Below, in pieces: positions 10,593 to 21,600 of a stretch of 29,607 nucleotides of DNA (positions are counted from its first letter, which is position 1; each line of letters begins with the position of its first letter). The DNA lies in NCBI GenBank assembly GCA_022376515.1, contig WTXI01000405.1:1-29607 (forward strand). The letters are read 5' to 3'. This stretch comes from Lactifluus volemus (lineage: Eukaryota; Basidiomycota; Agaricomycetes; Russulales; Russulaceae). The notes beneath the pieces were generated by a model. It was not told the DNA's origin. It made no database searches and was given only the letters and a program-made list of their open reading frames with translations. The position numbers were made by a program, and so were the translations under genes.

Positions 10593-10900
10593 GTCTCAGG
10601 TGCAGGGTCTGTAGGCACGGGCGCCGATCTCCCTACACCCCACCAGTGAACGCCACCGCCAGGTTCAACTTGGAGGTGTGTGGCCGGCCACCATGTCTCT
10701 CTGTTCCGCTTCAGGAGGCTTCCCCACCGGGGCCTTCAGGGATCGTCTCATTTTCCTTTCTCGTTGGGCAACCCGGGGAGGATATCGTGAGTACAGCATT
10801 TATCTCACATTCAGCGATCGGGTTAGTGACGGACCACCGGGAAGGGAGGACAATGATCACTGGCAGAGGCGCTCTTTTTCAGAAGACATTATAGTTGAAT
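10593..10900 (+). repeat. Dispersed repeat R2, copy 2
   Basis: Aligned with 4905-5295 and 13935-14250 through GTGCAGGGTCTG, GGCGCCGATC, CACCAGTGAACG, CAGGTTCAACTTGGAGG, CCGGCCACCATGT, CTTCAGGAGGCTTCC and TTCTCGTTGGGCAACC. It lies directly downstream of copy C, as R2 copy 3 lies downstream of copy D, so R2 belongs to the duplicated C/D unit. Confidence 0.7.
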
Positions 10901-11088
10901 GGCAATGAGAGGCAGGCAGTTAGTCCCGGATTATATTTTTGATAGTAGCAAAAATGCAGGAGAAAATCGATCTATGTATCGTATGGAGAACAATATCAGT
11001 CACCTGTGATACATTGCAAGCATAGTCAATATGGTTTACAAACAATGCTGAAACGCCCATCAGCAGGTCGAGACTGAGTCAAATTGTC
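10849..11088 (+). repeat. 3' flank shared with copy D (duplicated unit)
   Basis: Matches 14414-14860 in order: TTTTTCAGAAGA, AGGCAGG, TAGTCCCGGA, TTGATAGTAGCAAA, AAATCGATCTATG, CGTATGGAGA, TGATAC, GTCAATATGG and CCCATCAGCAGGTCGAGACTGA. The D version is longer because of insertions between blocks. Confidence 0.75.
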
Positions 11089-13338
11089 TCAACCATGAGA
11101 CGACTTGGGGGGACTCTCCGATGGGTCACGACTTCCAGCTGATGAATCCGACCAACGTGTACCATTGAGCGTTTCCAGCTCAACTGGAGGATCGGTCGGG
11201 GCCTGAGTATCGTGATACACGATAAGGGGTGCGGCGCCCGCAACATGAGGGCGATAACGAAAAGATGCTGCCATTGGAGTCGTAGAGGAAGAGAGAGATG
11301 TGACCATCGGGGGAGGTGCGCTATCAGGGTTATCCCGAACCGTAGGTGGTCCTCTAGACAGGTTGTTAGCAATATTATTTCCCGTTGTCGCAGCGGCGAC
11401 CACGCCTTGTGAAGTACCAGAACGACTCTGGCCTCCGTGAGGAGTAGGATCGGACCATGTAGTAACTGTGGAAGGGCGTCGCATTGGTTCAGAGATACCA
11501 CCGAGTGACGACTCGTCGGCTGCGTCAACGGTGATATGACTTGGACCTGGCGCTGTAGAAGTCAAGATATCATTGTCGCCTTGAGCGTGAGATATGGAGA
11601 TATGGAGATTGAGCAAGTTGTCACGAATATACATAATAAATTCGTCGGTCGGCGCGTGTTCGATTTCATCCCACAGGGAGCGGAAGTCGTCCTGCAGCTC
11701 AGGAAGCGTATTTCGTATGTCGAACTTGGAAAGTGATGGTAATACGGTTGATGATGACGCAGCCATATCCCGATTGTCCGTCAAAGAGTGAAAGATATGG
11801 CGAGTGATGTGGGTCAGGTTGGCAAGTAACACGTTGTCATTGCCATGTCTGAGATAGCCCCGAATCACGTCTTCGGATTTGCCTAGTTGACCTGCAGCAA
11901 GCGCAACCCAACCGTTGTTGCTTTCTTGAACGTTGGAAATGATACCAGCAACAATGGTTTGCGCACACAAACCGATCTCCTGTTCTTTGCCGACCTCCTG
12001 CTCGACGCTACTTCCCGGGCTTCTCAGAGATTGCCCAATTTCGACAGACTGCAGCACATCATGCCTGTCTTGAGGGAATATGTCTTTGAGGATTGAAAAT
12101 GCTACGTCCGAGAGGCGTGTAGCATCAGCGAAGTTGACGCAGACGACCAGTCGTTGCATCTTCTCCGTGCCTGAGAGGAATTTGGATGACCAAGTACGTT
12201 CCAATAATCTCTTCACACCCGTACAAAGATTTTCTTTTCCCAATTTAGTGACCCTGGTTAGAGGGTCATGGACGACCGAGGATCGGCAAAAGCCAGGGAT
12301 GGTCTGAAAGAATTGGACAAAATCGGAATCCTCGACTAGCTTTTTGAATAGTTTTTTCAAGACAAAATCATCAACCGTCGTCGATGATTTCGACCTATCC
12401 GGAACCTGCAAACAAACAAGTTGACCTGCGAATACAAATAGGGCGTCAACAGGATGCACTTACGTCTTGCAGCCAAACCGTAATGGAGGAATATGCGATG
12501 AAGGAAAGGATTGCACAACAAACGACGGGAATGAAGACAGTTCGGTTGACATTGTAGAGAAATACGGCAAGGCCGACAAAGAAAACCCATGCGGAAAGGT
12601 GGGACATGACTGAAAACGCCCATCTCACCCGCGAGTGGCTGTATTCGGTGGTAATCATTTCTTCTATCCGCGCCCGGTAATGGGGGCTGAGCCGAGGAGA
12701 CTCAACTTGGAGGAGGTGTTGGGAAAAAATGATCCGTATCGACAGGGCCAGAATTGCAGTAAAAATGTTGAGACATAAGCTCATGAACAAGAGTGAGTTT
12801 ACCCAGATGGCGAATTTCGGGACAGAAAAGGGAGGAGGCTGAGCCGGAGTAGAAGGGAGAGGTGCGTTGGAATCGGCGAGAAATTGAAGCTTGTAGAGAT
12901 TCTCAAGATAGAAGTTGGCGGTCTCCTGCGGGTTTTGCCTGAGGTCCTGAACTGTCACGGTAAGCAATGCAGCCAGGGACGTAGAGAACAAGCCCAGCTG
13001 TAATATTGATATGATGTGTGAGCGGTATAGAAAGAAAAAACAGATGGGACACAGACCAAAATAACAACTTTGTCGACCCCTTTTACCCAGCATTCAATCT
13101 TCTTATTGTCTTCCTTTGTCGTCTTGCAATACATGGAGAAGAGAGGCTCAGAGCTATCAGCAAATCTGGGTTTCCTTTCCAGATTTTGGGCCATCTGAGC
13201 CCAGCTTGGGGCAACATCTAGTTGTCCACGTAAGTGGTTGAATTGGGTAGGGCTAGCGGAAAGTGACATACCTTGACTGTTCTCCACGTTATGGACACCT
13301 ACGTTGAGGATTCGATGTACAGGTTGCCAGTGGGACAT
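11089..13338 (-). CDS. DUF6535 membrane protein, copy C (intact)
   Basis: Exons 13272-13338, 13057-13217, 12464-12997 and 11089-12405; introns 54, 59 and 58 nt; product 692 aa. Start ATG at 13338 (MSHWQPVHRILN). Exon 3 begins LGLFSTSLAALL: this copy has CTG where A, B, D and E have ATG. It carries the same transmembrane pattern as copy B (helices around residues 70-92, 139-163, 203-224 and 230-250). The cytosolic region has IPGFCRSS, SSKFLSGTEKMQRLVVCVNFADA and IGLCAQTIVAGIISNVQES, and the tail ends SAGSRDPSESPPKSSHG. It is the closest relative of copy D in the window. Relative to D its tail lacks a block of about 50 residues (after SISHAQGDN), removed without breaking the frame. Function unknown; membrane location inferred. 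Confidence 0.85.
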
Positions 13339-13395
13339 TGGAGAGAGATGTGACGCGAGAACCAAACCGAAATGGCGTGGTCAACTTGAAGCCTT
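13339..13395 (-). promoter_or_regulatory. Upstream block shared with copy D
   Basis: Directly 5' of copy C. Shares GGAGAGA, GATGTGACG, GAGAACCAAA and GTCAACTTGAAG with 17213-17268, upstream of copy D. Similarity fades beyond, marking the 5' limit of the duplicated unit. Confidence 0.5.
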
Positions 13396-13934
13396 CCGGT
13401 TTCAACCGACCTCACTACGAGTCGCGGGACCCTCCGTCCACAGGTCGCTAAGTTCGATTTCTCACCTCTCCCAACCTCGTAGTTGACGGGGACGCATATT
13501 TGTCGTGGTTTCATGTTTCGGTATAAAGATTCTCACTTTCAATAAAAATGTTTACGAGCATGCATTGATGATGGGTGTGCTAATCACCGTAGACGTGAAC
13601 TGATTTCGGAAGCGGCCGATTAGCCGATTCCGGTCTGTCACGGTAGCTGCGATAGCATGACTTCAAAGTTTCTATCCAGATCTTTTCATAATACACATAT
13701 CTTCAATGTCACCCCACATGACTGACCACTGGTAGGAGAATGGTGTCCGAGTCACAAACTCTTTAGGTCACGCTAATGTACGCCAAGGAGCATGGGCGAG
13801 TTCGAAGTGCGCAGAGGGAACGCCGAAAGGGGAAACGGATGGACGCCCGTTCGGTTATCACTTAGGTTGATTACGGAGCCGTTACGAGTCGAAAGAGCCG
13901 CGAAAACCCGAGAAAGACGAAAAGATTTAGAAAC
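13396..13934. other. Intergenic, nothing recognised
   Basis: Spacer between the upstream block of copy C and R2 copy 3. No supportable exon or repeat was seen. Confidence 0.4.
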
Positions 13935-14250
13935 GAGCCAGGTTCAACTTGGAGGCGTCGATGTGCCAGTGCCGGCCACCCCGTTTCTCTTTTCCGCTCC
14001 AGGAGGCTCCCCCGCCTTCAGGAAATCGGTCTCGCATCAACACGTCCGTTGAAGACCCTGAACGCCAGGGCCCCCCGAGAATTTGGTTTTTCGCCAAATG
14101 AAATTTATTATCCTTACATTCAAGCGATCTCGAGAACTTGCTCGAGCACATACGCCGATAGAAGAAGGGGTGAGGACGATCTGTTGAGTCAGGCGAGGGT
14201 CGTCTGGACTGCATCACAGATCTCGGTCTCTGTACCGGGATGATCGTAAT
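13935..14250 (+). repeat. Dispersed repeat R2, copy 3
   Basis: Shares CCAGGTTCAACTTGGAGG, GCCGGCCACCCCGTTTCTCTT, CAGGAGGCTCCC and ATCAACACGT with the other copies. With copy 1 it also shares GCACATACG and GTCTGGACTGCATC near the end. Confidence 0.65.
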
Positions 14251-14413
14251 GTGCTGCAGTTGCTAGTATTGTGACATCGCGACTCACTGGCAAAAACAAG
14301 CTAATAATCCTTCCACTTCCGTCTTCATCATGAGGCCGGAAGAAGCAGAGCGAGGAAACATACCTGTACAATCACTAGCACTAACTTGAGCAATGTCCGT
14401 ACACGGAACGGGA

Positions 14414-14860
14414 TGATGACTGGTTCCAAACAGAAGCGCGTTTTTTTCAGAAGAGTGTTATAGCTGAATTGCAAACGGGAGGCAGGTATTTGTTAATAGT
14501 CCCGGACTATACTTTGATAGTAGCAAATAGAAAGGCGAGAGGAAATCGATCTATGCGTCGTATGGAGATCAAATAAGTGAGTGTCAATCTGCTAAATGTT
14601 TTAAAGAGAGAAAGAGTGTAACGGAAGGACATAGCGATAGCAGTAACAAAGCAATAAATAGTGTATGCGAAAAGTGGAACCGAAACTCCGAGTCCCAGGG
14701 TGTAGCCACCTGTGATACGTAGCAGGCGTGGTCAATATGGTCCACAACAATGCTTAATATTGAGAGGGAGTTGGAAGGGGAAAAAAAAGTCCCATCAGCA
14801 GGTCGAGACTGAATGAACTCGTCTAGACCATGTGACGACTTGGCGGGATTCTCTGATGGG
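14414..14860 (+). repeat. 3' flank shared with copy C (duplicated unit)
   Basis: Counterpart of 10849-11088. It contains extra sequence, for example 14576-14700, absent from the C version. The homology runs on into the coding sequence of copy D, including the part that lies beyond D's premature stop. Confidence 0.7.
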
Positions 14861-17212
14861 TCACGACCAGCGCGTATGATTGAGCAATTCCAGCTCAACT
14901 GGAGGATCACTCAGGTCCTGAGGATCGTGATTCACGACGAGGGGCGCGGCGCCCGCAACATGAGAACGATAAAGAGAAGCTGCTGCCATCGGAGTCGTAG
15001 AGGAATGGAGAGTTGTGACCATCGCGGGAGGTGCGCTGTCAAGGTTATCCCGAACCGTAGGTGTTTCTCTAGGCGGGTTGTTAGCAACGTTATTTCCCGC
15101 TGTTGCAGCGTCGTCGGAAACCGCGGCCTGTGAAGTACCAGGACGACTCTGGCCTCCGAGAGGAGTAGGGTCGGCAACTGTGGAGGGGCGTTGCATTGGC
15201 TCAGGGATACCGCCAAGTGACGACTCGTCGGGTGTGTCAACGATGATATGACCTGGACCTGGCGATGGGGAAATGTGAGGAGAAGTGGTGGCGAAACTAT
15301 GATCGTGATCTGAGGAACTGGTGGCATGCGTTTCAACTTTCACATCGATCGCTTGGGGGACAGGGGAAGTCGAGCTTGAGGGATTTCCAGAGAGACCAGT
15401 ATCGGGCGCCGCCGTGGACGAGGCTGTAGAAATTAAGGCAATATTGTCGCCTTGAGCCTGAGATAAGGAATTATGGAGATTGAGCAAGCTGTCACGGATA
15501 TCCATAACAAGTTCGTCGGTCGGCGCGTGTTCGATTTCATCCCACAGGGAACGGAAGCTGTCCTGCAGCTCAGGAAGCGTATTTCGTATGTCAAACTTGC
15601 TAAGTGATGGTAATACGGTTGATGATGACGCAGCCATATCCCGATTGTCCGTCAAAGAGTGAAAGATCTGGCGAGTGATGTGGGTCAGGTTGGCAAGTAA
15701 CACGTTGTCATTGCCATGTCTGAGATAGCCCCGAATCACGTCTTTGGATTTGCCGAACTGATCCGCAGCAAGCGCAACCCAATCGTCGTTGCTTTCTTGA
15801 ACGTTGGAAACGATACCAGCAACAATGGTTTGCGCACACAAGCCGATCTCCTGTTCTTTGCCAACCTCCTGCTCGACACTAGTCACCGGGCTCCTCAGAG
15901 ACTTCCCCATTTCGACAGATTGCAGCACATCGTGCTGGTCCTGAGGGAATATGTCTTGGAGGATCGGCAATGCTACGTCCGAGAGGCGTATAGCATCAGC
16001 GAAGTTGACACAGACGACCAGTCGCCGCATCTTCTCCGGGATTGAGAAGAATTTGGATGACCAGGTACGTTCCAATAATCCCTTCACACCCGTACAGAGC
16101 TTTTCTTTTCCCAATTTAGTGACCTTGCTTATAGGATCGAGGACGACCGAGGATCGGCAAAAGCCAGGGACGGTTTGAAAGAATTGGACAAAATCGGAAT
16201 CCTCGACTAACTTTTTGAATAATCTTTTCAAGATAAGATGGTCAACCTTCGCCGACAATTTCGACCTATCCGGAACCTGCGAATAAACAAGAAATCCAGC
16301 TCGACCTGCGAATACAGATAGGGTCAATAGGATGCACTTACGTCATTCAGCCAAAAATTGACGGAGCAATATATGATGAGGGAAAGGAGTGAGCAACAAA
16401 AGACGGGAATGAAGACAGTTCGGTTGATATTGTGGAGATATACGACGAGGCCGACAAAGAAAAACACGGCGGAAAGAAACCCATGACTGCAAATGCCCAT
16501 CTCACCCGCGAGCGTCTCAATTCGTAGGTAATCATTTCTTCTATCCGTGCTCGGTAGTGGGGGCTGAGCCGGGGAGACTCAACTCGGAGGAGGTGTTGAG
16601 GCAAAATTCTCCGTATCGACAGAGCCAGAATTGCGGTAAAAATGTTGAGACATAGGCTCATGAACAAGAGTGAGTTTACCCAGATGGCGAATTTAGGGAC
16701 AGAAAAGGGAGGAGGCTGAGCCGGAGTAGAAGGGAGAGGTGCGTTGGAATCGGCGAGAAATTGAAGCTTGTAGAGATTCTCAAGATAGAAGTTGGCGGTC
16801 TCCTGCGGGCTTTGCCTGAGGTCCTGAACTGTCACGGTAAGTAATGCAGCCACGGATGTAGAGAACAAGCCCATCTGTAATATGGATCTGATGTGTGAGC
16901 GGTATAGCATTTTTAGGAAAAAGTGCGCACCAGGATTACGACTTTATCGACCGATTTTAGCCAGCTTTCAATCTTCTTTTTGTCTTCTTCTGCCATCTTG
17001 CAATACATGGAGAAGAGAGGCCCAGAGCTATCAGCAACTTCGGGTTTTCCTTCCGGATCTTGGGCCATCTGCGAGTGAGCCGAGCCTGGGGCAACATCTA
17101 GTTGTACACGTGGGGTGGTGAAATTGGGGTAGGGTTAGCGGAAGGTAACAACCTTGAGTTTTCTCCGCCTTGTGGGTCACCTACGTTGAGGATCCGATGT
17201 TCAGGTGGACAT
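14861..17212 (-). pseudogene. DUF6535 membrane protein, copy D (three lesions)
   Basis: Exons by comparison: 17153-17212, 16931-17097, 16342-16874 and 14861-16276. Three faults separate it from copy C. Exon 1 is 60 nt instead of a length of 1 mod 3, and meets TGA at codon 4 (ATG TCC ACC TGA). Exon 3 is 533 nt instead of 534, shifting frame after RWAFAVMG (about 16480), whereas the correct frame (VFFFVGLVVYL, NRTVFIPVFCC, NFWLND) continues one base away. Exon 4 stops at TRWS because about 20 nt are missing where C encodes the SDSSAGSR stretch; the lost C-terminus (RDPSENPAKSSHG) is still readable downstream in another frame. Exon 4 is otherwise open for 471 codons, with IPEKMRRLVVCVNFADA and IGLCAQTIVAGIVS. 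Two of the lesions are single-base and could be sequencing errors; the 20-nt deletion is harder to explain that way. Confidence 0.75.
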
Positions 17213-17268
17213 TGGAGAGATGTGACGTGAGAACCAAAATGAAAAGGTGTCAACTTGAAGTTTCGGCG
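17213..17268 (-). promoter_or_regulatory. Upstream block shared with copy C
   Basis: Contains GGAGAGATGTGACGTGAGAACCAAAAT and GTCAACTTGAAG, matching the upstream block of copy C. Likely proximal promoter or 5' UTR of the C/D subgroup. Confidence 0.5.
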
Positions 17269-17745
17269 TCAAGCGGCGTCACGACGGTCACTAGGCTTAT
17301 GGAACATCAGATGGTTTCACACAAAGAGCATCAAGAATAAGCAAGAGCACAACGACATAAGCAAAGAGCTGATTATACATTTCTAGTCCATAGTCGTAAC
17401 TTTAAGCTACTCGAGTCATTAGCGGCGCAGCGACGATCGCCCTTCCAAAGTTGGAAGGAGTGTCCCACACAGCCTGCTGAATCATTGGGCTTAAGCCAGT
17501 TAATTGGTTGAGGTATTCTACTGGACGCATGACCTCCCGACAAGTGAGATGAGATATATGTGACATTACTTTGATGAAAATAATCCCGCCTTTCCGGCGG
17601 CTCAACTACCCTCACTGTCTCTCCGACCTCAGTTTAGCGGAATTGCGCATCTGTTAGGAGGAGCTCGGGCGGCGGATTGATTTGACCTAGTGGTGTGCTT
17701 GTCCCCGAGACGTTCGTTGGGGTCGCACCCCCAGAACCAGAAGAG
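17269..17745. other. Intergenic between copy D and ORMDL
   Basis: No supportable exon. Holds the 5' side of copy D and the presumed 3' UTR of the ORMDL gene. Confidence 0.4.
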
Positions 17746-18594
17746 TTATCCGGAAGAATACGCAAGCGTTGGCGATGGGCCTGTTAAGCAACGTGGCTGT
17801 GAGCTTGGCAACGAGGCAGTATCTAACCGGGCAACGTTCAACGCACGATGGGCAACTTGGGCACAAGGGTGAAAATGAGGGCTGAAAGATTGATGGCGAA
17901 CAGCCATGGGTTGTAATTCGTGTAGTGTGTCGAAAGCAGAACCTACATTCCGAATTTGCGGGGTCGTGTGAGCGACGCGTGCTGCGGAATGGTAAAGAAA
18001 GGACGGGAAACGTACAGCCCAACGGGTACGGAGAAGAGCCACTTTTTTGACGGCGTGTTCTGCGCACCGCCGTCTATCTGTTCCCAAAGCGTGAGATCGT
18101 CATATGCACCGCCGTGCAACTCGCTGCCGAACGGGATGCCGGTCACCCAATGGAACATGAGATACGAGCACTGAAAGGCATGTCAGTTGGGGGTATAGAG
18201 GGCGTCGCGAGGACGGTAGAAGTGGGGGCGTACGGCAAGATAGGTGAGATTGACAGCTGTCCAGGAGACGTTCTGCGTCATGCGGGGTATAGCATCAATG
18301 ATGACTTTACCCGTGGCTATAAGCACGACATGGATCATCCAAGCACCTAAGAGAGCAGTTAAATGTCATATAGATAGCCATATTCAACGATGGAAACAAA
18401 CCTTTGCGATTGACCCACTCGGCGTTGATGTTGGCGTACGCGGCTTGATCAAGCGCCTGCTCATTCGAGCTGGCTACGTGTTCGACTTTGAGAAGGCTGG
18501 GACTACGATGACGCCTTTGAGTCGTATTCTTGCCATTTGTGTGTAACGAAAGGCCGGGAAGTTTGATACTGGGTGGGCTGAGACCGCTGTTCAT
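17746..18594 (-). CDS. ORMDL/Orm family protein (sphingolipid regulator)
   Basis: ORMDL proteins are small ER membrane proteins that bind and restrain serine palmitoyltransferase, the first step of sphingolipid synthesis. Exons 18402-18594, 18234-18346, 18016-18170 and from 17942. Start ATG at 18594 (MNSGLSPPS), 64 codons before the first intron. Motifs in order: RRHRSPSLLKVEH, NINAEWVNRKG, AWMIHVVLIATGKVIIDAIP, TQNVSWTAVNLTYLA, FHWVTGIPFGSELHGGAYDDLTLWEQIDG, WLFSVPVGL, LLSTHYTNYNPWLFAINLS and LIFTLVPKLP. The Ser-rich N-terminus matches the site of regulatory phosphorylation in yeast Orm proteins. With the canonical donor GTACGT (18015) the last exon is one base out of frame (GTTCTGCTT where GTTCCTGCTT would fit). 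The C-terminus is uncertain: the literal frame stops at 17838 (KLPIVR), while a one-base correction would run on to 17746. Family assignment is firm. Confidence 0.85.
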
Positions 18595-18685
18595 GGTTGG
18601 TGAATTGAAAGGGCCGATTGAGTCGCGTGGCAAATCTACGGCGAGCGTTGGGCGCAGCCGGCAGACCTCTGTTCTGACTCGGAGG
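18595..18685. promoter_or_regulatory. Bidirectional intergenic promoter, 91 bp
   Basis: The ORMDL start (18594, minus) and the Virilizer-like start (18686, plus) are separated by only 91 bases, with no TATA box in either direction. Both 5' UTRs and core promoters must share or overlap this gap or extend into the opposite gene. Confidence 0.6.
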
Positions 18686-21600
18686 ATGATGTTACTTCAC
18701 TGGTCCACACTCGAACCCGCAGGGCCCTCAAACCTCGCTGCTTTAAGGTTCTCGTCTCCAGTCCGTGTGCGCTCCTTACGAATATTTCCAAAGGACGCCA
18801 TTCCATTCGCAGAGCAGCCCGAGATTGTCTCGTGAGTCGCATTCCCTCCCCTTAATACCTCTCGGTACTAGTGTCCGTGGGGTGGATCCTGCTTTAACAA
18901 TGGCGTGCTCAGTTTCTTTGCGAGTTGGGCGCGTGTATGCGCTGCCTGGGGTCACCAGTATCATATTCAAACTCACTAACAATGTTATTGACCGTGCAAG
19001 GGTGACAGAGCCAGAAGCGTTCGTCCTTGATATCTTCTCAACGCACACCCCATCTTCAGCGACCCTACTAAGCAAAAGCAAAAGGCCACAAATGTTCTCG
19101 TTCCCACTTCTATCGCATATGCTGGTGGTTATGCGGACTTTCCTGTGGACATGGGAACTGAGGTCCGTCTGCCAGTGTTGATTCTTTGTCAATCCCACAT
19201 TTCTCATTCTACCACGAATCTTAGGTTGCATCTCGTCTCATGATTGTAAGGGGTAATTTTATCAAGCTCTCCATAGCGATATATGGCGATGTTGCATCTG
19301 AACTCCCGTCTACACCGTCATCCTATGTACCGAGCGACCTTCCTCCGCTCAACCCAGCACCTCTATCCCCTGCTCTCGACCCTGCAAATTCGGAAGATCC
19401 AACGGCGCTGACATGCAACCTCCTCTCTCTCATTCCCGATGCACCCCCTTACCGCTTGTCATCCGTCTCATGTTTTGTCTCAAGCCAGCCAATGACGACT
19501 GGGATCTCCCCGAATTCCCATATCTCCATCCGGACCTCGATGAGGATCCCGACGACTTTGACCTGGACTATGCCTATCAGTTGACCAGTCAGCCAGTTGC
19601 AGAGGATGTACCAGTCGAATCGTTGCAACGTTTCGCCGACAGGGTCGCAGATGCGATTGGACCCAAGGTACGAATCAATATCAATGTGTACACGCCTTCT
19701 CTTGCTGAATCACTGCGCAGAGCGAGGCGCAATCTTACTTGGTAGCGGGTATCCTCTCTCGCGTCGCCTGCCAACATCGAGAGCTTCCGCGGCTTCTCAT
19801 TGTACGGGTCCCATCTACCATCACACCCATATCCGTACTTAGTCACACATCTCAAGGACCGTATTGATATTCAAGCCGTTTTCGACTCTTCCTCTATGGA
19901 TGAAGACACGCTTGATCACCTTTTGATCGCGGCTGCGAACCCAGATATCGCAAAGGAACTTAACGCTGCGAATCTCCCCAAAGAGCTTGAAATCCTCATA
20001 CGCAGTCCAGGTCTGGACCCTTACGTGAAGCGAGCAGCCCAGCGCGTGATCGATCGTCTGTGTGGCTGGGACGCTCTCTTGGCTGTGATTCAGGAGCCTG
20101 ACTTGTCATTTGCCCCTGCGAGAGGGGTCTTGCGAGACCTCGGCAGCGATGAGCCATCCTTTGGCGTCGCTCTGCATGCGCTTGTTACCCATCCTGATCT
20201 CGCCCCGACCATCGTCGAAGCGGAGGGCCTCATCGAGCTTCGTGCGTGGGTCGGGTCGCCTGTGTACTTGCAGCGTACGCATGGGCGGACAGCGTTCCAA
20301 ACGAACTGTGCCGCTCCCGCGCATTTTGGTATTATGCGTGTATGGCAGGGCGTGCCACACTATCGCGAGGTTCGTGTTTATCGTCATCGTCCGTGTTAAA
20401 AACTTGACAAGCTGAGGGCCGGTTGCAGATCCTGAACCACCTTCTACTTCTACGGCAGATGATCTTCCGCCTTGAATGTATGATGGACGACGACACGCCG
20501 ACACGCTCGGGGATTCATGCGGAGCACGTTTCTTTACGACCTCACGCGCGACCCTCGTGCCTTCCTATCCCCCCATCTCATCAAGTGTCTCCTCCAACTC
20601 CAGCCCGGATTTTCAGTAATCAACGACACTGAACGTGCAACTCTACGCTCCCTTGCGCTACTGGCCGATGACGGGCTCCCGTCACTCTCGAGAAGCTTGT
20701 GCAACCTCTTGCTCGGCCTGTCTCAGCCGATGCTTTACGTACGCTGCGTGTCGCGACCGTGCTTCTAGCGCACGAACTTGACTCGGGCGATCCCGGCACG
20801 GGTGAATGGACCACACTCAACGCGTTGTGGGCACAGCAAACGCACGGGCTACCACTCCACCTGCTCGCCGTACTAGAGGTGCTCGCCGCGGATGCCCAAG
20901 CGCGCTTTTCGTTCCACCCTCAAGCAACACTCGCCAACACTTCCTCCAATGCACGGTTCGCGGACATCCTGTCTGGCGCGGACCAAGTCCTGCAAGTCCT
21001 CGCGCGCCTCATTCCCAACCACCCGCTCCCAGGACGTGCAGCTCACGGGATCATCAACGTCGTGGCAGACCTTTTCGCATGCGCAGATGCGGCGGACACA
21101 TTCAATTCTCCGGACTGCGCATCGGTAGCACAGGCGCTTCGGGGTACGTGCGTCGATGTCGTCCGTGCGCTCGACCCGGAGCTTGTCTTGCGCGCTTTGC
21201 TGCGTCGCGGCGCAGACATCGCCGGTGCGAGTGCAGCAGCGCAAGATCCGGTACGCCGTGCGCACCACGCGCTCAGCCTCGTCGACCTCGTGCTTCCATT
21301 GTCGCCCACAGCGCCGCATGGGGACACGGTCCGCCGCGCACTTCCGCGCATCCTCCTGAGCTCGCCGAGTTTTTCCGCGCGCTGGACGTGGACGGGCTCA
21401 CGCACCTCGTCCGGCGACTCGCGGAGCTCGACGGGGCGTGCTTGGCATTGCCGAGTGGCTCGTCCTGGAGGAGCTGCGTACGCTTTGCGCTGCGTTGCGC
21501 GTGCTGGCGGCGGACGAGACACCGCCTGATCTGTGGGCCGTCAAGGCTCACCAGGTCGTCGTCGCCCTCCGTCTATTACACGATCTAATGCGGGGGACGG

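Noticed and set aside
11079..11528. 149-codon minus ORF overlapping copy C
   Set aside because: Alternative frame of the low-complexity tail of copy C; the tail frame is continuous with the upstream domain and conserved in copy B.
17791..17840. Possible 50-nt intron at the 3' end of the ORMDL gene (GTGCGT...CACAG)
   Set aside because: Splicing gives PRCLTG after KLPI, which does not resemble the expected ORMDL C-terminus. A simple stop or a one-base error explains the data as well.
20873..21522. Minus-strand ORFs of 148 and 159 codons
   Set aside because: Antisense to the Virilizer-like exon; Arg/Ala-rich composition typical of antisense GC-rich coding DNA, with no motif.
20806..21588. Long 260-codon plus-strand ORF rich in Arg/Ser/Ala
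   Set aside because: Shadow frame of GC-rich Virilizer-like coding sequence. Only a short stretch (about 21353-21435) carries real family residues, and it does so because of a one-base break in the main frame.
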